From the NCBI GenBank assembly GCA_035528235.1, contig DATKZB010000043.1:1-19037 (forward strand): a stretch of DNA of 19,037 nt, in the 5' to 3' direction. Below are positions 12,347 to 19,037 of this stretch, piece by piece. The position numbers and the translations under genes were made by a program. Source of the DNA: DATKZB01 sp035528235. Lineage in GTDB: Bacteria; Planctomycetota; Phycisphaerae; FEN-1346. The notes below the pieces were generated by a model, which worked only from the letters and a program-made list of their open reading frames with translations, did no database searches and was not told the origin of the DNA. Every line of letters starts with the position of its first letter. Within the stretch, counting starts at the first letter, position 1.

Positions 12347-14662
12347 ATGAACGATCGCTCAATACTTCTTGTCCTTGCGCTGGCCGCCGTCGCGGCGCTG
12401 GGGTCGGCCGCCACGGCTGGGACGCAGACGTTCCTGGAAACCAACGAGGACCAGTTCGCCAAGGGCGAGGCCGACGGCGTCGTGCCGACCAGCCTGGGCA
12501 CGCTGCGCCTGGGGCGGGCGCTCGAGAGCCTGCTGGCCGAGACCGAGGGCGTCGACTACGTCGCCCGCCTGGCCGAGGGTCCCGACGGCAGCGTGTACGC
12601 CGTCACGGGCGGTTCCGGCCGCGTCTATCGGGCCAAGGGCGGCAAGGTCAGCCTGGTGGCCACGCTCGACGACCATTACCTCTTCAGCGTCATCGTGGAC
12701 AAGAACGGCGACGTGTACGTGGGCTCGGGCGGCACGAAGGGCCGCATCTGGCGCCTGGTGCCGCAGGAGAAGGGCGACGCCACCGCCGAGGTCATCTTCG
12801 AGGCCGACGACGTCAAGTACGTCTGGGACCTGGCGTGGCTGAGCGACGGCACGCTGGCCGCCGCCACCGGCGACCAGGGCAAACTGTTGCGCATCGCTCC
12901 GAACAAGAAGGCCGAGGTCCTTATCGACTCCGAGGCCGACCACGTCCTGTGCCTGGCCACCGCCGCCGACGGCACGCTCTACGCCGGCACCGACGGCGAG
13001 GCGGTCGTCTACCGCTGGGCCGACAAGAAATCGTTCATCCTGTACGACGCGGCCGAGAACGAGATCACGAGCCTGGCCGTCGATGCCGCCGGCAACGTGT
13101 ACGCCGGCGCCTCGAACGGGCAGGCCGGCCGCACGGGCGGCGTGACGATCCACGCCGAACCGCCCAGCCCGGCGCCGCCCCAGCCCGCCGAGGGTGCTTC
13201 CCAGCCCACCGAGGACGAGGCCAAGCCGGCCGACGACGCCGAGAAGCCGTCGCCGACGGGCGCGGCCCTGGCGACGGCCATCAAGGTGGCCAACAGCGTC
13301 CGGGCGGCCCGGCCGACGGGTGCCGAGGGCGCCGCCGCGGCCGCCGCCGGCGCCGGCACGGCCGTCTACCGCATCACCCCCGAGGGGCTAGCGACGCCCA
13401 TCTTCGCGGCCAAGGACCGGATGGTCCTGGCCCTGGCCGTCGTCGACGGCCGGCTGCTGGTCGGCACGGGCGAGAACGCCCGCGTCTACGAGGTCTCGCT
13501 GAGCGACGGCGGCGAGGAACAGGCCTGCGTCGGCACGGTCGACCCCAAGCAGGTCATGGCCCTCCTGGTCACGCAGGACGGCCGGACGGTCGTCGGGTCG
13601 GCGGGGCCCGGGCGGCTCTACACCCTCTCGCCGGGCTGCCGCAAGGAAGGCACGTACACCAGCCAGGTGTACGACGCGGGCGGGTCGGCGCGGTGGGGGG
13701 AACTGCAGTGGCGCGGCACGACGCCGGCGGGCACCGGGGTCGCCATCGCCACGCGGAGCGGGAACGTCCGCGACCCCGAGAAGGGCATGTGGTCCGATTG
13801 GTCGAAGGGCCTGACGAAGTTGCTGGGGCCGGTAACGAGCCCGGCGGCGCGGTTCCTCCAGTTCCGCGTGACCATGAACACGAACCAGGTCGACACGACG
13901 CCGGTCCTGGAGCAGTTTGAGGCGGCGTACCTGCGGGCCAACGAGCCGCCGAAGGTCCTCTCGATTATTGAACTCGTGACGCGCGACCGCCAGACCCGGG
14001 CCAAGGCCATCGAGCAGTTCCTCCAGGCGATGAAGAACCGCAGCCAGGGCGGCCAGAAGGGCGGCGCCCCGCCGCCTCCGCCACCGCCCGAGGGGGCCCA
14101 GCCCATCCGCATCCTCCAGTGGCGGGCCCAGGACCCCAACGGCGACGACCTGCGGTACGACCTCTACTTCCGCGGGCAGGGCGAGCCGAACTGGGTGCCG
14201 CTGGAGGCGGACCTGTCGCGGTCGGAGTGCCCGTGGGACACCGCCACCGTGGCCGACGGGTGGTACGAGATTCGGGTGGTGGCCAGCGACCGGGCCGACC
14301 GGCCGGCCGAGACCGCCCGCGAGGACTCGCGCGTCAGCGACCCGATCCTCGTCGACAACACGGCCCCCCTCATCGAGAAGATCGAGGTCAAGGTCCGCCA
14401 GGGCGCCGAGGGGGGAGAGGCCGATGTCCGCTTCGCCGCTCGCGACGTCACCGGCCGCCTGGCCGAGGCGGCCTACACCCTCGATTCGGCGACCGATTGG
14501 CACACGCTGGCGCCGGTGGACGGCCTGTTTGACGCCCAGACCGAGGAGTTCCGGTTCACGGTCAAGGGTCTGAAGGAGGGTCCGCACCGGCTGGCCATCC
14601 GCGTGGTCGACGAAGCCGACAACCGCGGCCATGCCGCGCAGACGTTGACCGTGGCGAAATAG
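12347..14662 (+). CDS. Secreted beta-propeller protein with C-terminal beta-sandwich domains
   Basis: 771 aa from ATG 12347, chosen for GGAG 6 nt upstream; the frame also opens at GTG 12332. A signal peptide covers about 1-24. Residues 30-265 hold propeller-like strands of the type DGSVYAVTGGSGRVYR, NGDVYVGSGG and DGTLYAGTDGEAVVYR, as in NHL/SMP-30-like propellers. A low-complexity Pro/Glu/Ala-rich linker (about 270-340) splits the propeller, which resumes at GTAVYRITPEG through GPGRLYTLSPG. Next is a beta-sandwich-like region (about 440-530: SQVYDAGGSARWGELQWRG, then WSDWSKGL), a run of eight or so prolines near 580, and two Ig/Fn3-like modules to the end (DGWYEIRVVASD and EGPHRLAIRVVDEADN). 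No catalytic motif is seen. It probably binds surface glycans or proteins. It follows the S55 gene on the same strand but is separated by repeats. Confidence 0.8.
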   Translation: MNDRSILLVLALAAVAALGSAATAGTQTFLETNEDQFAKGEADGVVPTSLGTLRLGRALESLLAETEGVDYVARLAEGPDGSVYAVTGGSGRVYRAKGGKVSLVATLDDHYLFSVIVDKNGDVYVGSGGTKGRIWRLVPQEKGDATAEVIFEADDVKYVWDLAWLSDGTLAAATGDQGKLLRIAPNKKAEVLIDSEADHVLCLATAADGTLYAGTDGEAVVYRWADKKSFILYDAAENEITSLAVDAAGNVYAGASNGQAGRTGGVTIHAEPPSPAPPQPAEGASQPTEDEAKPADDAEKPSPTGAALATAIKVANSVRAARPTGAEGAAAAAAGAGTAVYRITPEGLATPIFAAKDRMVLALAVVDGRLLVGTGENARVYEVSLSDGGEEQACVGTVDPKQVMALLVTQDGRTVVGSAGPGRLYTLSPGCRKEGTYTSQVYDAGGSARWGELQWRGTTPAGTGVAIATRSGNVRDPEKGMWSDWSKGLTKLLGPVTSPAARFLQFRVTMNTNQVDTTPVLEQFEAAYLRANEPPKVLSIIELVTRDRQTRAKAIEQFLQAMKNRSQGGQKGGAPPPPPPPEGAQPIRILQWRAQDPNGDDLRYDLYFRGQGEPNWVPLEADLSRSECPWDTATVADGWYEIRVVASDRADRPAETAREDSRVSDPILVDNTAPLIEKIEVKVRQGAEGGEADVRFAARDVTGRLAEAAYTLDSATDWHTLAPVDGLFDAQTEEFRFTVKGLKEGPHRLAIRVVDEADNRGHAAQTLTVAK

Positions 14663-14672
14663 ACCGTACAAT
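14645..14672 (+). promoter_or_regulatory. Sigma70-like promoter of the radical SAM gene
   Basis: TTGACC (14645-14650), a 16-bp spacer and TACAAT (14667-14672): five of six matches in each box. The -35 lies in the last codons of the upstream propeller gene. The leader to the start at 14764 would be about 85 nt. Confidence 0.5.
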
Positions 14673-14735
14673 GGTACCAGGTTAGCGCAGGGGGCGTCTC
14701 GTTCCTTCGCCTGTCCTCCGGAGGGATCGGGTCGC

Positions 14736-14786
14736 GTGGCGTTTGGGGACCGAGGAGCGTGTGTTGAAGAGCGTCGTGCTGATTGA
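14736..14786 (+). CDS. Possible 16-codon leader ORF overlapping the radical SAM start
   Basis: A GTG at 14736 with GGAGGGA 9 nt upstream (14720-14726) opens a frame of 16 sense codons ending at TGA 14784-14786. It overlaps the first codons of the radical SAM gene in another frame. The strong ribosome site inside the palindrome CCTCCGGAGG has no better start to serve. Coding is not shown; it could be chance. Confidence 0.2.
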   Translation: MAFGDRGACVEERRAD

Positions 14787-16260
14787 GCCGAAGTCGGCGG
14801 ACCGTCACGTTTTCAGTCGCTGGAAACTTCCCCGCCTGGGCCTGGTGCTTCTGGGCACCCGTCTGAAGGCGGCCGGGTACAACGTCCGGCTGTTCATCGA
14901 AGAGATGTCGCCGGTCGATTTCGAGGCGTTGTTCGCGGCCGACCTGGTGGGTATTTCGACGATCACGGCCACGGCGCCGCGGGCGTACGAGTTTGCCAAG
15001 GCGGCGCGGCGGGCGGGCATTCCCGTGGTCATGGGCGGGCCGCACGTCACCTTCCTGGCGGAGGAAGCCCTCCAGTACTGCGACTACGTCTTGCGGGGCG
15101 AGGCCGACGACCTCATCGTCGAGTTCGCCCGGCGCCTGGGCGCCGGCGAGAGCATGGAGTCGATGCCGTCGCTCTCGTACCGCGTGGACGGGAAGATCGT
15201 CCATAACCCCGCGTGTCCCAAGTGCCCCGACGTCGACACGCTGCCGGTGCCCGACCTGGGCCTGATCGAGGGGTTCGACCCGAACGCGACCAGCAAAGCC
15301 GTGGTGCCCGTGCAGACGTCGCGCGGGTGCCCGTTCGGCTGCACGTTCTGTTCGGTCACGGCGATGTTCGGGCGGGCGTACCGGTTCCGCAGCACCGAGA
15401 ACGTGATGACGGAACTGAGGGCCCTTCGCGGACGGTACGTCTTCTTCTACGACGACAACTTCACGGCCAACCGCGCGCGGGCCAAGGAACTGCTGCGGGC
15501 CATGATCCGCGAGCGGCTGGACCTGAAATGGAGCGCCCAGGTGCGGTGCGACGCCGCCGCCGACACCGAACTCATGGATCTGATGGCCGAGGCGGGGTGT
15601 TATTATGTCTACATCGGCATGGAGTCGGTCAGCCCCGAGGTCCTGAAGTGCTTCGACAAACGGCAGTCGATTGAGGAGATCGAGCGGGCGATCCGCGAGT
15701 TCCACGACCGCCGCATCCGCATTCACGGCATGTTCATCTTCGGCGCCGACCAGGACACCCCCGCCACGTTCCGCGACACGGTCCGTTTTGCCCGGTCGCA
15801 CGAGATCGAGAGCGTCCAGTTCATGATTCTGGTGCCCCTGCCGGGTACCCAACTGTTCCGGCAACTGGACGCCGAGGGGCGGCTGCTCTCGCGCGACTGG
15901 AGCCGCTACGACGCCCACCACGTCGTCTTCCAGCCCAAGAACATGTCTACGTTCGACCTCCAGGTCCAGACGCTGAAGGCCTTCTGCCGTTTCTACTCGC
16001 TGTGGCCGGCCGTGCGGCGGCTGCTGAGGTTCGACTGGTTCACGCTGGCCATCAAGTTGTGGGGCCGCCACAGTGCCCGCCAGTGCCGGCGGCGCATGAC
16101 CGGCTTCGTCGAGGTGACCCGCCAGTGGGCTCGCCAGACCGGCCAGCGGGTCGAGGTCCGGGCCCGCCAGACGGCCGACGACATCAAGGCCGCCGTCGCC
16201 CGGTTCGACCTCGACCGCCTCCGCCGCCTCCGCCGCCACCGCCAGGAGCGGCAGGGCTGA
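14764..16260 (+). CDS. B12-binding-domain radical SAM protein
   Basis: 498 aa from TTG 14764, preceded by GAGGAG at exactly 6 nt; starts at 14743 (TTG) or 14761 (GTG) are in frame but badly spaced. The protein then begins MKSVVLIEP, the usual first strand of a B12-binding Rossmann-like domain (about 1-135, with PRLGLVLLGTRLKAAG and VVMGGPHVTF). The radical SAM core follows: TSRGCPFGCTFCSVT gives the [4Fe-4S] ligands Cys189, Cys193 and Cys196, then FFYDDNFTANRARAKEL, VYIGMESVSPEVLKCFDK and a FIFGADQDT stretch. No DxHxxG motif is seen in the N-terminal domain, as in many members, so cobalamin may or may not bind. The last 80 residues are rich in Arg and helical. Reaction unknown; methylation or ring chemistry are typical. 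It lies alone, convergent to tsaE. Confidence 0.85.
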   Translation: MKSVVLIEPKSADRHVFSRWKLPRLGLVLLGTRLKAAGYNVRLFIEEMSPVDFEALFAADLVGISTITATAPRAYEFAKAARRAGIPVVMGGPHVTFLAEEALQYCDYVLRGEADDLIVEFARRLGAGESMESMPSLSYRVDGKIVHNPACPKCPDVDTLPVPDLGLIEGFDPNATSKAVVPVQTSRGCPFGCTFCSVTAMFGRAYRFRSTENVMTELRALRGRYVFFYDDNFTANRARAKELLRAMIRERLDLKWSAQVRCDAAADTELMDLMAEAGCYYVYIGMESVSPEVLKCFDKRQSIEEIERAIREFHDRRIRIHGMFIFGADQDTPATFRDTVRFARSHEIESVQFMILVPLPGTQLFRQLDAEGRLLSRDWSRYDAHHVVFQPKNMSTFDLQVQTLKAFCRFYSLWPAVRRLLRFDWFTLAIKLWGRHSARQCRRRMTGFVEVTRQWARQTGQRVEVRARQTADDIKAAVARFDLDRLRRLRRHRQERQG

Positions 16261-16289
16261 GCCTCCCCCGCGCCGCATGGGCCTTGCTC

Positions 16290-16454
16290 GTTTAGCCGTC
16301 GCCGGTACGGCGACGGGAACGGCCGTCGAGCGTCCATCGGCACAACACGCGGTCGTACCGGCCGCGGCTAAACGACAACACGCGGCCGTACCGGCCGCGG
16401 CTAAACAACGGCGTGTGGGCCTTGCTCGTTTAGCCGTCGCCGGCACGGCGACGG
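16290..16454. repeat. REP-like cluster: A 16290-16316, B 16347-16373, B 16380-16406, A 16428-16454
   Basis: Four units lie between the convergent radical SAM and tsaE genes. The first B has two stem changes; the second has A as first stem base and, read on the minus strand, loop GTA. The spacers are 30, 6 and 21 nt; the first and last are close in sequence to those at 4220-4249 and 12165-12185. Sequence before 16290 (GCATGGGCCTTGCTC) matches the end of the 20/21-nt spacer class, as if a B unit once stood upstream. The hairpins could act as a two-way transcript end. Confidence 0.85.
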
Positions 16455-16469
16455 GGCGGGCGCGCCGGC

Positions 16470-16946
16470 TCAGGCCGTCCGGACCTGGTCCAGGAGCCGC
16501 TGGGACCCCGGGCCGCGGGCCTCGAACGAGAGCCGGCGGGTGTGCTCGCCGGTCACCTCGATGCGGACCGCCAAGTGGTCGCTCGGCAGGGCCTCGGGGG
16601 TCCGGTCGGCCCACTCGAGGGCGGCCAGGCCGTCGCCGCCCAGGATATCGTCTCCCCCGATGGCCTCCAGATCGGCCGCGCCGCGCAACCGGTACGCGTC
16701 GAGATGGTAGAATGGGATGCGGCCGTCGGTGTACTCGCGGCAGAGGACGAAGGTGGGGCTGGCGACGTCGTGGGCGGCGGCGGCGCCCAGGCCCTCGGCC
16801 ATGCCCTTGGCGAGCCGGGTCTTGCCGCTGCCCAGTTCGCCCACCATCGCGACGACGTCGCCGGGCCCGGCGGCCCGGCCGATTCGCCGCCCCAGGGCGA
16901 TGGTCTCGTCGTCGCCGGCCGACTCGATGGTCCAGACGGCGCTCAT
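16470..16946 (-). CDS. tsaE: tRNA threonylcarbamoyladenosine biosynthesis ATPase TsaE
   Basis: 158 aa, normal for TsaE (YjeE), the P-loop ATPase that drives the TsaB-TsaD complex in making t6A37 in ANN-decoding tRNAs. Visible motifs: Walker A GELGSGKT (36-43), SPTFVLCREY (63-72), FYHLDAYRL (79-87) and LEWADR (110-115) with the Walker B-like Glu111. The start ATG overlaps the thiL stop by 4 nt (ATGA on the minus strand, 16946-16943), implying translational coupling. It is the last gene of the isomerase-thiL-tsaE operon; a REP hairpin lies 16 nt past its stop. tsaB and tsaD are not in the window. Confidence 0.95.
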   Translation of the reverse strand: MSAVWTIESAGDDETIALGRRIGRAAGPGDVVAMVGELGSGKTRLAKGMAEGLGAAAAHDVASPTFVLCREYTDGRIPFYHLDAYRLRGAADLEAIGGDDILGGDGLAALEWADRTPEALPSDHLAVRIEVTGEHTRRLSFEARGPGSQRLLDQVRTA

Positions 16947-17902
16947 CGCCCCGCTCCGCCGCGCGGCCGGAAGTGCTCGTACCCGCCGGGGACGAGCGGC
17001 TGCCGGTTGCCCTGGGCGTCGACGATGGTCACGCCGGCGCCTTCGGCGACGTGGCCGATGGGCGTCAGCCGCAAGTCGCCCAGCGGCTTGGACTGGGCCA
17101 GGGCCGCGCCGTCCTCGGCCGACACCGCCAGGAGCAACTCGAAATCCTCGCCGTCGTTCAGGGCGTGGTCGAGGGCCGCGCGGCCGTCGGCCTTGGCCAG
17201 GCGCTCGGCGTCGGCCGAGATGGGGATGGCCGCGGCCGTCACCTCGGCCGCGACGCGGCTCTCGCGGGCCAGGTGCCCGAGGTCGGTCGAGAGGCCGTCC
17301 GAGAGGTCGATCATGGCGTGAATCATGATGGTGGCGGCGAGGCGCCGGGCCTCGGCGATGCGCGGTACGAACGTGAGGTGCCGCCCGAGGGCCGATCCGC
17401 CCAGGTCGCCCGTCACGAAGAGCATGTCGCCCGGTTTGGCGCCGCTGCGCCGGACCGGCCGGATGCCCGCCGGCCGCGCCACCACCGACGTCCCGATGAC
17501 CAGGAGGGGCTGAGGCCAACTGGTCACGTCGCCGCCGATGATCGGGCACGCGAACTGCTCGGCGGCGTCCGACAGGCCCAGGCACAACTCCTTGGCGAAG
17601 GCCATGTTGCGGGTCTCGGGCAGGCCCACCCACGCCACGGCCCCCGCCGGGCGGCCGGCCATCGCCGCTACGTCCGACAGGCTGACGGCCAGCGCCTTGT
17701 ACCCCACCTGCCGGGGGGTGGCCTTCGCGAGGTCGAAGTGCGTGCCCTCCAGCAGCGTGTCGGTGGTCAGCAGGCACCCGCCCTCGCCGAGCATGACGTG
17801 GGCCATGTCGTCGCCGGGACCGATGGGGAACGTGGTCGGGTCGAGCGACGTGCGGCCGCGGATCCACTCAATCAGTTGCCACTCGCCTTCGGCGTCGCTC
17901 AT
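16943..17902 (-). CDS. thiL: Thiamine-monophosphate kinase
   Basis: 319 aa, typical size. Phosphorylates thiamine phosphate to thiamine pyrophosphate with ATP, the last step of cofactor synthesis. Motifs of the PurM/ThiL-like fold are intact: PGDD (29-32), TTDTLLEGTHF (46-56), AVSLSDVAAMAG (72-83), GGDVTS (123-128), MIDLSDGLSTDLGH (197-210) and GEDFELL (251-257), supplying the magnesium-binding aspartates. The ATG at 17902 comes 18 nt after the isomerase stop, with only a weak ribosome site. It overlaps tsaE by 4 nt. No TPP riboswitch was recognised upstream; the gene is probably made from the operon promoter. Confidence 0.95.
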   Translation of the reverse strand: MSDAEGEWQLIEWIRGRTSLDPTTFPIGPGDDMAHVMLGEGGCLLTTDTLLEGTHFDLAKATPRQVGYKALAVSLSDVAAMAGRPAGAVAWVGLPETRNMAFAKELCLGLSDAAEQFACPIIGGDVTSWPQPLLVIGTSVVARPAGIRPVRRSGAKPGDMLFVTGDLGGSALGRHLTFVPRIAEARRLAATIMIHAMIDLSDGLSTDLGHLARESRVAAEVTAAAIPISADAERLAKADGRAALDHALNDGEDFELLLAVSAEDGAALAQSKPLGDLRLTPIGHVAEGAGVTIVDAQGNRQPLVPGGYEHFRPRGGAGR

Positions 17903-17920
17903 GAGGGTCGATGCCCCGTG

Positions 17921-18745
17921 TCAGAACCACTTCGCCAGGTACCGGAAGGCTTCCTGGGCGACCTCGCGGGCCTGGGCCTCGTAGGGGTAGAGTTCGACGG
18001 TTATCCATCCGTTGTAGCCGACGTCGCGCAGGGCCTCCAGGACGCCGCCCAAGTCGATGGCCCCTCGCCCCGGCACTAGGTGCTTGTGCTCGCGCGACGG
18101 GGCGATGTCTTCCATGTGGACGTGCCGGATGTGCGGCGCCAGCCGCCGCACGGCCTCGGCCGGGTCGACGCCGACGCAGTAGAAGTGGCCGATGTCGAAG
18201 TTCAGCGCCAGCCGCGGATGCACCAGGCCCGCCAGCAGTTCCTCAAACTCCTCCGGCCGCTCGATCAGCAGGTGCGGCTCCGGCTCGACCAGCAGGTCCA
18301 CGCCGCACTGCTCGGCCGTGGGCAGCACGCGCTCCAGGCCCTCGCGGAAGAGCGCCATGGCGGCGGCGCGGTCCATGCCGTCGGGCAGCGGGCCGCCCGG
18401 TTCCAGGCTGATGCCGGGGGCCCCCAGGTCGCGGGCCAGCAAAATGGCGCCCAGCGTGTGCTCGATGCGCCGGGCCCGGGCCTCGATGTCGGGCTCGATC
18501 CACGACGGGTGCCACGTGTCGCCCTGCGCGAACAGCGTGAACGCATTCAGATTCGTCAGGCTCAGGCGCAGGTCTTTCAGCAGGGCCACGAGGTTCCTTC
18601 GCCGCTTGGCGTCGACGTGCGGCGGGTAGGCGTGCGGCACGTCGGCCATGATCTCGACGCCGGCGTACCCGCACCCCGCGATCTGCTCCAGACTCTCCTC
18701 GAGGCTGACCTGCTTGAACGCGTTGGTGCTGAATGCCAGTTTCAT
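17921..18745 (-). CDS. Sugar phosphate isomerase/epimerase-like TIM-barrel protein (AP endonuclease 2 family)
   Basis: 274 aa from ATG 18745, beginning MKLAFSTNAF, the usual first strand of the family; the frame extends upstream to 18991 but through non-coding and IS sequence. Putative metal ligands of the xylose isomerase-like barrel are Glu154 (VEPEPH), Asp184 and His187 (NFDIGH), His208/His210 (HVHMED) and Glu251 (VELYPY). EIMADVPHA (31-39) and HLVPGRGAIDLGGVL (222-236) are further conserved stretches. Reaction unknown: relatives isomerise or epimerise sugars, or act as keto-sugar dehydratases. The only ribosome site near ATG is poor, but the stop of a 33-codon ORF overlaps the start (ATGA), so coupled translation is likely. 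First large gene of the operon with thiL and tsaE. Confidence 0.85.
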   Translation of the reverse strand: MKLAFSTNAFKQVSLEESLEQIAGCGYAGVEIMADVPHAYPPHVDAKRRRNLVALLKDLRLSLTNLNAFTLFAQGDTWHPSWIEPDIEARARRIEHTLGAILLARDLGAPGISLEPGGPLPDGMDRAAAMALFREGLERVLPTAEQCGVDLLVEPEPHLLIERPEEFEELLAGLVHPRLALNFDIGHFYCVGVDPAEAVRRLAPHIRHVHMEDIAPSREHKHLVPGRGAIDLGGVLEALRDVGYNGWITVELYPYEAQAREVAQEAFRYLAKWF

Positions 18746-18843
18746 GGTGCGTCGGTTGCCCCCGGGCCCCTCAGGTTGCCGGCGACGAGGCGGCCGACGG
18801 CCTGCTCGGCCCGCTCGGCCAGCAACTCTGCGGCGCACCTCAT
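18742..18843 (-). CDS. Small ORF (33 aa) translationally coupled to the isomerase gene
   Basis: ATG 18843 with GGAG 6 nt upstream opens a frame of 33 sense codons. Its TGA (18744-18742) overlaps the isomerase ATG as ATGA. The peptide begins MRCAAELLAERAEQAV, a likely amphipathic helix, and ends in a Gly/Pro-rich stretch. No family is recognised. It could be a real small protein or a leader peptide that brings ribosomes to the weak start of the next gene. The third codon positions are rich in G/C as in neighbouring genes, which supports coding but is weak in such GC-rich DNA. Confidence 0.45.
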   Translation of the reverse strand: MRCAAELLAERAEQAVGRLVAGNLRGPGATDAP

Positions 18844-18853
18844 CGCGCACTCC

Positions 18854-18882
18854 AGTGTAACACGTTTGCCGACAAGAGAAAA
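18854..18882 (-). promoter_or_regulatory. Possible promoter of the isomerase-thiL-tsaE operon
   Basis: On the minus strand, TTTTCT (18882-18877), 17 bp, then TACACT (18859-18854). The -10 is good, the -35 poor. The start would fall only a few nt before ATG 18843, so the GGAG site would lie outside the transcript and the message would be close to leaderless. The promoter lies between the IS end and the small ORF. Confidence 0.3.
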
Positions 18883-18898
18883 GACGGCGGTGGCGCCC

Positions 18899-19037
18899 GG
18901 TACTGTCAAGCATTGTGTGTAATTTCAGGTACGAGGTGCCATCGGAGGAGCTGTCCGAAGACGGCGCGTTCGGCGGCGGGGGTGTTGGCAAAGGCCCCCA
19001 TGGGTCGCAGTCGACGCCTGAGTTTTCGGATCAGTCG
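18899..19037 (-). mobile_element. One end of an IS256/Mutator-type insertion sequence (continues past the window)
   Basis: The boundary region at 18899-18922 (GGTACTGTCAAGCATTG, then TGTGTAA) resembles the terminal inverted repeats I recall for IS256-family elements, with the TGTCAAG and TGTGTAA blocks. The transposase C-terminus is encoded inward of it. The far end and target duplication lie outside the window, so the exact boundary is uncertain. Confidence 0.45.
18906..19037 (-). CDS. C-terminal 43 codons of a transposase (partial)
   Basis: An open frame enters at the window edge and stops at TGA (18908-18906). It reads LIRKLRRRLRPMGAFANTP, followed by AAERAVFGQLLRWHLVPEI and THNA. The basic LRRRLRPMGAF block, followed by a hydrophobic helix and a THNA-like end, fits the C-terminus of Mutator/IS256-type transposases. 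The catalytic DDE residues would lie beyond the window, so integrity cannot be judged. A different transposase family is possible. Confidence 0.5.
   Translation of the reverse strand, partial: RLIRKLRRRLRPMGAFANTPAAERAVFGQLLRWHLVPEITHNA

Noticed and set aside
10084..12501. An 805-codon minus-strand frame opposite the S55 gene
   Set aside because: Antisense to a gene with signal peptide and GMSGSP motif; it also runs through repeat DNA.
2744..16454. CRISPR array
   Set aside because: Repeats are dispersed, inverted relative to each other, with unequal and themselves conserved spacers, and no cas genes are present.
16261..16469. Intrinsic terminator between the convergent genes
   Set aside because: The hairpins are GC-rich but have no T-run on either side; they are better explained as REP-like units, though they may slow polymerase.
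14473..16614. A 713-codon minus-strand frame opposite the radical SAM gene
   Set aside because: Antisense to a gene with the CxxxCxxC motif; it contains peptides such as VAVPATAKR that come from translated repeats.

Overview
The window is strongly GC-rich and densely packed. It looks like a chromosomal segment of an environmental Planctomycetota bacterium, probably a Phycisphaerae-like lineage. This rests on the protein mix (secreted PQQ-type propellers, an S55 peptidase relative, a GH63-like hydrolase, a PHP protein) and on hairpin repeats between genes. The taxonomic call is inference. No rRNA, tRNA, CRISPR array, phage block or recognisable defence island was seen.

Layout. 66-2030 (minus): a two-gene sugar operon, L-rhamnose isomerase followed by a class II aldolase, with a good sigma70-like promoter at 2080-2109. 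2110-2854: about 0.7 kb without a gene, holding a nested palindromic repeat, a GTAG-type REPIN, an AT-richer segment and a REP pair. 2855-4111 (minus) and 4411-6177 (plus): divergent genes for a secreted eight-repeat propeller and a secreted GH63-like hydrolase, separated by more REP units. 6239-7237: a lone 2-hydroxyacyl-CoA dehydratase D-component-like protein whose stop codon lies inside a repeat. 7434-10142: a probable operon of a flippase-like membrane protein, a PHP phosphoesterase and an Ogt-type DNA alkyltransferase carrying a repeat pair inside its reading frame. 10297-12123: secreted S55 (SpoIVB-type) protein. 12347-14662: secreted propeller/beta-sandwich protein. 14764-16260: B12-binding radical SAM enzyme. 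16470-18843 (minus): a tight operon of a 33-codon small ORF, sugar isomerase/epimerase-like TIM barrel, thiL and tsaE, each coupled or nearly coupled to the next. 18899-19037: one end of an insertion sequence with the C-terminus of its transposase, running off the window.

The most interesting signal is a family of about 20 copies of a 27-nt hairpin unit: GTTTAG followed by a 9-bp stem and a 3-nt loop. It has two stem subtypes that differ by compensatory base changes, alternates in orientation, and has spacers conserved in size classes. It resembles REP/REPIN elements moved by RAYT transposases, but with a GTTTAG head instead of the classical GTAG. One pair is read through in frame in the alkyltransferase gene, one unit supplies a stop codon, and others sit in a divergent promoter region. 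A separate classical GTAG REPIN and a single copy of a third repeat are also present.
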